Assembly: GCA_016789145.1 (NCBI GenBank)
Contig: JAEUQI010000029.1
Coordinates: 1 to 35,864 of the forward strand
From: Blastocatellia bacterium
GTDB taxonomy: Bacteria; Acidobacteriota; Blastocatellia; Pyrinomonadales; Pyrinomonadaceae
DNA: 35,864 nt
Reading direction: 5' to 3'
The first letter of the stretch is position 1, and each line of letters starts with the position of its first letter. Both the position numbers and the translations under genes were made by a program. Below are positions 25,963-31,416 of this stretch, piece after piece. The notes below the pieces were generated by a model that saw only the letters and a program-made list of their open reading frames with translations, had not been told where the DNA came from and did no database searches.

Positions 25963-26097
25963 TAGACGCGACGTATCGTTGTGTTCGGATCTTTGACAAT
26001 TTTTTGAAGACGACCTCGATCGCCATTTTTTTGGCGTGTCAAAATTCTGGGGGAGAAGTGCGTCTCTACGTGTAAGACATTGTCTTACATTTTTTTT
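25963..26097 (+). ncRNA. Candidate structured non-coding RNA, about 135 bases
   Basis: Between an extended -10 candidate and a hairpin with eight T's lie nested pairings. TTTGACA (25992-25998) pairs with TGTCAAA (26037-26043). Directly inside its right arm, CGCCA (26021-26025) pairs with TGGCG (26032-26036). GAGA (26053-26056) can pair with TCTC (26063-26066). The 3' hairpin is 26071-26089. No open frame fits this unit. I recognise no known RNA family. The stems are seen in the sequence; that they form an expressed RNA is inference. Confidence 0.35.
26071..26097 (+). terminator. Palindromic hairpin followed by eight T's
   Basis: TGTAAGACATTGTCTTACA (26071-26089) is a perfect palindrome around one base, giving an eight-pair stem with a three-base loop. 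It is followed by an unbroken T run at 26090-26097. It reads as an intrinsic terminator on the plus strand, about 200 bases after the metallopeptidase stop. It could instead be a dyad operator. Confidence 0.65.
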
Positions 26098-26286
26098 GAA
26101 AACCGCTTATTTTGGCGGTTTCATCGTTGTAAGTGTAATAAATACAATTATTTACGCGTTCCACGACCTCTTGGAACGCCGCTGGAACGGCTGGGAACGC
26201 TTTTTACCTGTTGTCGGTGTAAGTGTTTGTGCTGCAATAGCTTGTAGAGATGAGCAAACCGAAACGTTTCAGACGGGAACGGCAAA
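26098..26286. other. Gene-free stretch with several short dyads and phased repeats
   Basis: After the terminator, AAACCGC (26100-26106) pairs with GCGGTTT (26115-26121). GGAACG occurs at 26173, 26184 and 26194, about one helical turn apart, and again at 26276. TGTAAGTGT occurs near 26130 and 26218. GAAACGTTTC at 26261-26270 is a perfect palindrome. No protein of recognisable kind is encoded; one weak open frame across 26036-26344 runs through both hairpins and is not believable. Confidence 0.5.
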
Positions 26287-26312
26287 AAAGACAGGCTCGG
26301 CAGCCTGTCTTT
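26284..26312 (-). terminator. Intrinsic terminator after the 26318-26854 gene
   Basis: On the minus strand, AAAGACAGGCT, a four-base loop and AGCCTGTCTTT form an 11-pair perfect stem, and the T run extends to six. It begins five bases after the stop codon at 26318. The core ACAGGCTNGGCAGCCTGT is the same as at 8670-8691. Confidence 0.9.
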
Positions 26313-26317
26313 CAGTC

Positions 26318-26854
26318 TTATGCGGCGTATGGTCTGCCGTATAACTCTTGATAAACCCAACCGAGGAATCGAGCTTCTGCGGTGTAGAGTGTCTCTAGCC
26401 AGCAGCTTGTAAGATACATTCGGCGTTCGTTGTTTGATGGCAGCAGTTCGGCTTTGACTAGTGGTGATGCCTCAATATCTTTCTTATCGAGTCCGAATGC
26501 GTCGGTCATTTCAGTCTTCAGCTCGCGGGATTCGTGCAAAGCAGCCAAAACGTCGCTGATCCAAAGTTTTAGTATCGGTTCTGTCTTATTCTCCGAAACA
26601 GCCTGTATCGCGCCGATGGCGAATCTTGCTTCAGCGTTCTCAAATGGATAAGTGCCGATACCGCTCGCCTCGTCGTCTGCCTGTTTCCACAGAAACAACT
26701 CGTTCGAATGCGGATGCCGAATGCGAGCCGTTCGCTCGTCGAAATTCAAGAACCACTCAAGCAGATCGGCAAGCGATGAATTGGTCGGCGATCCATTTTC
26801 GATAACTAGCTTAGGTGGTTCGGTCTGTGTCGCGGTCTCAGCCATATTGAACAT
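26318..26854 (-). CDS. Conserved-looking protein of unknown function
   Basis: A soluble, acidic protein of about 178 residues that I do not recognise. It seems mostly helical, with LADLLEWFLNFDERTARIRHP near the start, EARFAIGAIQAVSENKTEPILKLWISDVLAALHESRELKTEM in the middle, and ERRMYLTSCWLETLYTAEARFLGWVYQELY near the end. No signal peptide, membrane segment or metal motif is visible. The start is uncertain: ATG at 26854 or 26845, or TTG at 26875; none has a good Shine-Dalgarno sequence. A very strong terminator follows, and the gene is divergent from a potassium channel with under 80 bases between them, so it is probably a real single-gene transcript. Confidence 0.75.
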   Translation of the reverse strand: MFNMAETATQTEPPKLVIENGSPTNSSLADLLEWFLNFDERTARIRHPHSNELFLWKQADDEASGIGTYPFENAEARFAIGAIQAVSENKTEPILKLWISDVLAALHESRELKTEMTDAFGLDKKDIEASPLVKAELLPSNNERRMYLTSCWLETLYTAEARFLGWVYQELYGRPYAA

Positions 26855-26910
26855 TTCAACATTTGTATCGGGCAATTGCCAACTGCCTTTTCCAATTGCG
26901 TTAGTGTCGA

Positions 26911-26916
26911 TATAAT
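26911..26916 (+). promoter_or_regulatory. Perfect TATAAT -10 element 12 bases before the potassium channel start
   Basis: TATAAT at 26911-26916 would start transcription near 26923, leaving about six bases before the GTG at 26929. No Shine-Dalgarno sequence is present, so a leaderless or nearly leaderless message is likely. The -35 match (TTTTCC, 17 bases upstream) is weak. Confidence 0.5.
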
Positions 26917-26928
26917 CCAGTTACACCT

Positions 26929-27903
26929 GTGAAAGAAGACGCTACAGCAAAAGAGATCGAGTCAGAAGAACAGATCGAACGCCAGGACCGTGACCTTGGA
27001 TTTGGCTCTGTCGTTGCGGGCAGCAGCCGCCAACGATTGCTCAATCCGGACGGGTCTTTCAATGTGAGCCGTTCGGGAATGCCTGTGCTGAGCTCGCTCA
27101 ACCTTTACCATTGGCTACTGTCGATGTCGTGGACGAAGTTTCTTCTGCTCGTTCTGTTGCTCTACTTTTTGAGCAACATCTTGTTCGGATTGATGTACGC
27201 GGCTTTCGGCACAGAGGGATTGGTCGACACTTCGTCCGAACCTGTTGGAAACATCTTGCTTCGAGGTTTTTTCTTCAGCGTTCAGACTTTTGCAACGATC
27301 GGTTACGGCACGATCCATCCGGTAGGATTTGTGCCGAATATGTTGGTCACGATCGAATCGTATTACAGCTTGCTGGCAAACGCGTTGATCACGGGCGTAG
27401 TTTTCGCAAGATTTGCTAGGCCGACGGCTCGTGTCATATTCAGCGAGGTATCTGTCATAGCACCATATCGCGGCATCGAAGGGCTGATGTTTCGAATGGT
27501 CAACGGGCGTAATAATCAGCTTATCGAGGTCAATGTACAGGTACTGTTTGCTCGGTTCGTAAATGAAAATGGAAAAAGCGTTCGGCGATTCGACTTTCTC
27601 GAACTCGAGCGTGACCGTGTTACTTTCTTTCCGCTCGCCTGGACGGTTGTGCATCCGATAAACGAATCTTCGCCGCTTCGCGGCCTTTCGCAATCAGATC
27701 TGATCAATACGGACGCCGAACTACTTATCTTGATCACGGCGATAGATGAGACGTTCGCACAGGTAGTTCACACGCGGACCTCGTATAAGCCACAATCGAT
27801 ACGTTGCGGCCACAAATTCGTCAGTATGTACAACGATGTCGATGACGGTGAACCGATATCGATCGACATTCGCAAACTGTCACAGATCGAACCTGCGAGT
27901 TAA
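26929..27903 (+). CDS. KirBac-type inward-rectifier potassium channel
   Basis: A 324-residue protein with the layout of prokaryotic Kir channels. The N-terminal strand RLLNPDGSFNVSRSG (36-50) and an amphipathic slide helix come first. Membrane helix 1 is at about 69-91. The pore helix and selectivity filter TIGYG lie at 123-127, and helix 2 at about 136-162. The rest (165-310) is the cytoplasmic immunoglobulin-like Kir domain, with strands such as LMFRMVNGRNNQLIEVNVQVLFARF and LTWTVVHPI-like LAWTVVHPINESSPL. It passes potassium in tetramers and is usually gated by lipids or ligands. The GTG start keeps the conserved N-terminal strand; the first internal ATG would remove it. The stop is 15 bases before ribE. 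Confidence 0.95.
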   Translation: MKEDATAKEIESEEQIERQDRDLGFGSVVAGSSRQRLLNPDGSFNVSRSGMPVLSSLNLYHWLLSMSWTKFLLLVLLLYFLSNILFGLMYAAFGTEGLVDTSSEPVGNILLRGFFFSVQTFATIGYGTIHPVGFVPNMLVTIESYYSLLANALITGVVFARFARPTARVIFSEVSVIAPYRGIEGLMFRMVNGRNNQLIEVNVQVLFARFVNENGKSVRRFDFLELERDRVTFFPLAWTVVHPINESSPLRGLSQSDLINTDAELLILITAIDETFAQVVHTRTSYKPQSIRCGHKFVSMYNDVDDGEPISIDIRKLSQIEPAS

Positions 27904-27918
27904 GCTATTGACAATATT

Positions 27919-28509
27919 ATGTTTACAGGACTTGTCGAAGAACTAGGAGCCATTAAGGCAATTGAGCCGCTCAACGCTGGTTTGCGACTGACAGTTGGTG
28001 CATCGGCGGTTACCAGCGATGCTGCCCATGGCGATTCAATAGCGGTGAATGGCGTTTGTCTCACTGCGCTAGACATTTCCCCGGATTCATTTTCCGCTGA
28101 CGTTTCGCCGGAGACGTTGGATAAGACAACGATCGGGACGCTTGCAGTTGGTTCGAGAGTAAATCTCGAACGAGCGGTAACGCCATCGACTCGCTTAGGC
28201 GGGCATATTGTTCAAGGCCACGTCGATACTCGCGGCAGTTTCCGCGGCGCCGTGAATGAAGGTGACTTTTGGACCGTGAAGATCAGCTTTCCACCTGAAT
28301 TTGCTCGTTATTTGATCTACAAAGGTTCAGTTGCGGTCGAGGGAATTAGTCTTACCGTGGCAGAACTCCGTGAAGATAGCTTCGATATCGCCGTAATTCC
28401 AAAAACTTGGGAAGTAACAAACCTGCACACTTTACGCCCCGGCGACGCCGTAAATCTTGAGGCTGACGTCATCGCAAAATACGTCGAAAGACTCCTCGAA
28501 AAAAAATAG
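27919..28509 (+). CDS. ribE: Riboflavin synthase, alpha subunit
   Basis: A 196-residue enzyme that dismutates two 6,7-dimethyl-8-ribityllumazine molecules to riboflavin. It starts with the invariant MFTGLVEELG and consists of two lumazine-binding barrels, about 1-97 (GDSIAVNGVCLTA) and 98-190 (GGHIVQGHVDTRG, then KGSVAVEGISLTV). Length is normal. It lies 15 bases behind the potassium channel gene, an association with no obvious metabolic logic. No other riboflavin genes, and no FMN riboswitch, are in the window. The symbol ribE is used in many bacteria; E. coli calls the same enzyme ribC. Confidence 0.97.
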   Translation: MFTGLVEELGAIKAIEPLNAGLRLTVGASAVTSDAAHGDSIAVNGVCLTALDISPDSFSADVSPETLDKTTIGTLAVGSRVNLERAVTPSTRLGGHIVQGHVDTRGSFRGAVNEGDFWTVKISFPPEFARYLIYKGSVAVEGISLTVAELREDSFDIAVIPKTWEVTNLHTLRPGDAVNLEADVIAKYVERLLEKK

Positions 28510-28515
28510 TAAAAA

Positions 28516-28547
28516 AAGTGCGTTACGTTTTGTCGTTTTTCGCACTT
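28516..28547 (-). terminator. Hairpin with T run in the ribE/eda convergent gap
   Basis: AAGTGCG (28516-28522) pairs with CGCACTT (28541-28547) across an 18-base loop that can pair further (ACG/CGT). On the minus strand a run of T's follows, which fits termination of the eda operon; on the plus strand the T run is poor. Confidence 0.5.
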
Positions 28548-28640
28548 ATATGTGAGGCCGAATTTTTCGGGGACTTTTCTTTCACTAGTCTCGGATGATC
28601 TTGCCTCGATCTTCCCACATCTCCCACACAAAGTGGTTCG

Positions 28641-28673
28641 CCCCGTCGCTTTCATTGACCCGAAGCGACGGGG
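28641..28673. terminator. Eleven-pair GC-rich hairpin right after eda
   Basis: CCCCGTCGCTT (28641-28651) and AAGCGACGGGG (28663-28673) are perfectly complementary. The hairpin begins seven bases after the eda stop. No T run follows on the minus strand, so it may protect the 3' end, with the hairpin at 28516-28547 ending transcription. Confidence 0.6.
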
Positions 28674-28679
28674 TGACAC

Positions 28680-29327
28680 TTACGCGCGGGCATTGTGGAC
28701 GATCTCAACGAATTGCTTTGCTCGCTCAGTGACCAGAGCCGCGTTGCCTTCGCGGATGGCTTTGACATCGACAAGGTCGGTTCCGACGCCAAGTGCAGCG
28801 GCACCTGCCTTGATGAAATCTGCAGCTGTAGTTAGCGAAACGCCGCCGGTTGGGATGATCTTGACCTGCGGGAATGGCCCTTTGAGGTTCTTCACATAAC
28901 TAGCGCCGCCGACCGAGCCGCACGGGAATACCTTTACGAAATCCACGCCCGCACTCCATGCTGTAATGACCTCGGTCGGCGTCAAGACGCCAGGACATAT
29001 CGGTGCACTATAACGATGGCAAAGCTCGATCGTTGCAAGATTCAGTGCAGGCGAGACGATAAACTGTGCCCCGGCCAGCAAACACGCACGAGCTGTTTCA
29101 GGATCAAGCACCGTTCCGGCACCGACCAAAACTTCGCTGCCGTATTTATCAGCGACCTTTTCGATCACTTTAACGGCTCCGGGAACGGTCATGGTGATCT
29201 CGAGCACATTCACGCCGCCCGCCTTGATCGCGTCAATGGCCTGCATCGCCTCATCAGCCGACGAAGCTCGTACGACCGGCACGAGGCCCAGTGACTCTAT
29301 TTGCTTTACGATATCTGCTTTATTCAT
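28680..29327 (-). CDS. eda: 2-dehydro-3-deoxyphosphogluconate (KDPG) aldolase
   Basis: A 215-residue class I aldolase that splits KDPG into pyruvate and glyceraldehyde-3-phosphate. Visible active-site parts are PVVRASS (Arg20), VLEITMTVPG (Glu43), the GAGTV loop (69-73), SPAL at 92-95, and the Schiff-base lysine Lys132 in VDFVKVFPCG. The phosphate-binding loop is IPTGGVS. Length is typical. The gene follows kdgK with one base between stop and start, so the kinase makes the substrate of this enzyme. Some members also act on 2-keto-4-hydroxyglutarate. Confidence 0.96.
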   Translation of the reverse strand: MNKADIVKQIESLGLVPVVRASSADEAMQAIDAIKAGGVNVLEITMTVPGAVKVIEKVADKYGSEVLVGAGTVLDPETARACLLAGAQFIVSPALNLATIELCHRYSAPICPGVLTPTEVITAWSAGVDFVKVFPCGSVGGASYVKNLKGPFPQVKIIPTGGVSLTTAADFIKAGAAALGVGTDLVDVKAIREGNAALVTERAKQFVEIVHNARA

Positions 29328-29328
29328 A

Positions 29329-30423
29329 TTACCTTGCGACTCGAGCGCCGCCGCCCTTCATTACTCTGAGAACGTCATTGAGCCCGACCGTCGTCGTGTC
29401 GCCAGGCGTCGTCATCGCTAATGCGCCGTGCGCTGCACCACAGTTAACGGCCCATTCCGGTGATTCGCCCGTTAGGAAACCATAGATCAGTCCAGAGGCG
29501 AACGAATCTCCGCCGCCCACACGGTCGAAAATGTCGAGATCAGGCCGCATCATCGCTTGGTGCAATTGCCCTTCGGTAAAGCAAACGGCTCCCCAATCAT
29601 TGACCGAAGCTGTCTTAGCGTTGCGCAATGTCGTCGCCGCGACAGCGAAATTCGGGAAATCGGCAACTGCACGGCGGATCATCTTTTCAAAATTTACGAT
29701 GTCTAGTTTCGAGTGGTGTTCATCCTGGCCTTCGACCTCGTAGCCGAGACAGGCTGTGAAATCTTCTTCGTTGCCGATCATCACATCGACGTATTGAGCG
29801 AGATCACGATTTATCTCCTGAGCTTTCGCCTGGCCGCCGATGGCTTTCCAAAGCGAATCGCGATAGTTGAGGTCGTATGAAACTATCGTGCCGTATTTCT
29901 TCGCGGCTTGCATCGCTTCTTTCGCGACATCGGGTGTGGTTTCGCTCAACGCACAAAAGATGCCGCCTGTGTGAAGCCAACGAGCACCTTCATGGCCGAA
30001 TATCTTTTCCCAATCGATATCGCCGGCTTTGAGTTGCGAAACGGCAGTGTTGCCTCGATCTGAACAGCCAAGTGCCGCACGAACGCCGAAACCGCGTTCG
30101 GTAAAGTTCATGCCGTTGCGCACCGTTCGACCGACGCCGTCGTACTTGACCCATTTCACGTGGCTTTGATCGACGCCGCCTTGGTACATCAGGTCTTGAA
30201 CAAGCCGACCGATAGGATTGTCAGCCAATGCCGTGACGATCGCTGCATCGAGTCCGAAACAGCGTTTCAGGCCGCGAGCCACGTTATATTCGCCGCCGCC
30301 TTCCCAAACCTCGAACGATCGCGTCGTGTGTATGCGCTTATCGCCCGGATCGAGCCGCAACATTACCTCGCCAAGGGAAACTATGTCCCATTTACAGTTA
30401 TCTTTTGGTTTAATATTCAACAT
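29329..30423 (-). CDS. kdgK: 2-keto-3-deoxygluconate kinase, PfkB family
   Basis: A 364-residue ribokinase-type sugar kinase. The N-terminal sugar-binding part has DIVSLGEVMLRLDPGDKRIHT and EGGGEYNVARGLKRCFG. The C-terminal PfkB signature is DRVGGGDSFASGLIYG with catalytic base Asp306. It phosphorylates 2-keto-3-deoxygluconate to KDPG. The assignment as KDG kinase rather than another sugar kinase rests on the neighbours: kduD upstream and eda one base downstream. The ATG at 30423 begins the conserved fold closely, and it is slightly longer than the usual 310-340 residues because of an insert around residues 195-235 (DFTACLGYEVEGQDEHHSK). Confidence 0.9.
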   Translation of the reverse strand: MLNIKPKDNCKWDIVSLGEVMLRLDPGDKRIHTTRSFEVWEGGGEYNVARGLKRCFGLDAAIVTALADNPIGRLVQDLMYQGGVDQSHVKWVKYDGVGRTVRNGMNFTERGFGVRAALGCSDRGNTAVSQLKAGDIDWEKIFGHEGARWLHTGGIFCALSETTPDVAKEAMQAAKKYGTIVSYDLNYRDSLWKAIGGQAKAQEINRDLAQYVDVMIGNEEDFTACLGYEVEGQDEHHSKLDIVNFEKMIRRAVADFPNFAVAATTLRNAKTASVNDWGAVCFTEGQLHQAMMRPDLDIFDRVGGGDSFASGLIYGFLTGESPEWAVNCGAAHGALAMTTPGDTTTVGLNDVLRVMKGGGARVAR

Positions 30424-30501
30424 AAAAAAGCAGTCAGTAATAAGTAGTCGGTAGAAAGTAGAGCGGAAAACTACTATCTATGGGCTATCGACTTCCTCGC
30501 T
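30424..30501. repeat. Spacer between kduD and kdgK with AGTAGTC-style repeats
   Basis: The 78-base gap contains degenerate AGTAA/AGTAGTC/GGTAG units and a matching CTACTATCTA on the other side, able to fold imperfectly. This resembles the CAGTAGTCAGTAGTC-type intergenic repeats I have seen in unrelated genomes. It contains no recognisable gene or terminator. Confidence 0.35.
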
Positions 30502-31269
30502 TCATCGTCCCATCCAGCCGCCGTCGACAACCATTATGTGGCCGTGAACGTACTTACTGGCGTCGGATGACAAAAATACAGCGGCGCCGGCGATGTCTTC
30601 GGCTTCGCCCCATCGGCCGGCCGGAATTCGTTCCAGTATCTGTCGATTTCGCGTCTCGTCGCCTCGTAGGGCTGCAGTGTTATCGGTCGCGATATAACCC
30701 GGAGCAATGGCGTTCACGTTCACACCTTTGCTCGCCCATTCGTTTGCGAGAGCTTTCGTTAATCCTGCGACCGCCGATTTTGCGGCAGTGTAGGCCGGAA
30801 CCGTAATGCCGCCTTGAAACGATAACAGCGACGCGATGTTTACGATCTTACCCGAGCCTTGAGCCAACATATGCTTTCCGGCCTCTTGAGCGAGACGAAA
30901 AACGCTAGTCAAATTGATGTCGATCACGGCTTGCCAGTCTTCGTATGAGAATTCAACCGCAGGTGCACGTCTTATCGTGCCGGCGTTGTTGATCAAGATG
31001 TCGATCTTGCCGAAATGTTCGATGGTTGCGGCGACTACATTCTCCGGGCTTTCCGCATCGACCATGTCGCCCGTGACTTCGAAGGCACGACGGCCTAAGG
31101 CTTCGATAGCGGCTATCGTTTCTTCCGCATCGCCGGGCTTTCGGCAGTGACACGCAATGTCGGCTCCGGATTCGGCCATGCCGACAGCGATAGCACGGCC
31201 GATGCCTTTTGCTGAGCCTGTGACGAGAGCTGTCTTGCCCTCAAGTGAAAATCTAGAATTGCTTTGCAT
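30502..31269 (-). CDS. kduD: 2-dehydro-3-deoxy-D-gluconate 5-dehydrogenase (KduD), SDR family
   Basis: A 255-residue short-chain dehydrogenase. The NAD-binding motif is TGSAKGIG (17-24), followed by NNAG at 94-97; the catalytic residues are Ser147, Tyr160 and Lys164 (YTAAK). The C-terminal region APGYIATDNTAALRGDETRN, then RIPAGRWGEAEDIAG, is diagnostic of KduD. It interconverts 3-deoxy-hexodiulosonate and 2-keto-3-deoxygluconate in pectin and hexuronate breakdown. The ATG at 31269 is chosen; an upstream GTG at 31305 would read through the operator palindrome. It leads kduD-kdgK-eda, and no kduI isomerase or lyase is in the window. Confidence 0.93.
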   Translation of the reverse strand: MQSNSRFSLEGKTALVTGSAKGIGRAIAVGMAESGADIACHCRKPGDAEETIAAIEALGRRAFEVTGDMVDAESPENVVAATIEHFGKIDILINNAGTIRRAPAVEFSYEDWQAVIDINLTSVFRLAQEAGKHMLAQGSGKIVNIASLLSFQGGITVPAYTAAKSAVAGLTKALANEWASKGVNVNAIAPGYIATDNTAALRGDETRNRQILERIPAGRWGEAEDIAGAAVFLSSDASKYVHGHIMVVDGGWMGR

Positions 31270-31272
31270 TGA

Positions 31273-31289
31273 AATTGGTAATACCAATT
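31273..31289. promoter_or_regulatory. Seventeen-base perfect palindrome, probable GntR-family operator
   Basis: AATTGGTAATACCAATT has perfect eight-base arms around one base and lies four bases upstream of the kduD ATG. The TTGGTA/TACCAA halves match the operators of FadR-like GntR regulators such as UxuR and ExuR, which control hexuronate genes. A repressor here would block the message start or an overlapping promoter. Confidence 0.6.
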
Positions 31290-31298
31290 CTGAAAAAG

Positions 31299-31324
31299 TT
31301 ACCACAGCATTGCTAAAGTGGTAA
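31299..31324. promoter_or_regulatory. Second TTACCAC/GTGGTAA inverted repeat upstream of kduD
   Basis: TTACCAC (31299-31305) and GTGGTAA (31318-31324) are perfect inverted arms 12 bases apart. They share the TACCA/TGGTA half-site with the neighbouring 17-base palindrome. This suggests a second, spaced operator or a looped complex in the divergent region between kduD and the gene at 31417. Confidence 0.45.
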
Positions 31325-31416
31325 AGCCAGAACGAACGTTTTTTTGCTCGATCACACTGTTATTTTGCAATCGGATAGAATTCGAGTAACGTAAATATTA
31401 GCAATTTCTCAACAAA

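Noticed and set aside
26036-26344. Open frame of 102 codons on the plus strand
   Set aside because: It runs through two terminator hairpins and overlaps the end of the 26318 gene; composition is unlike a protein of this genome.
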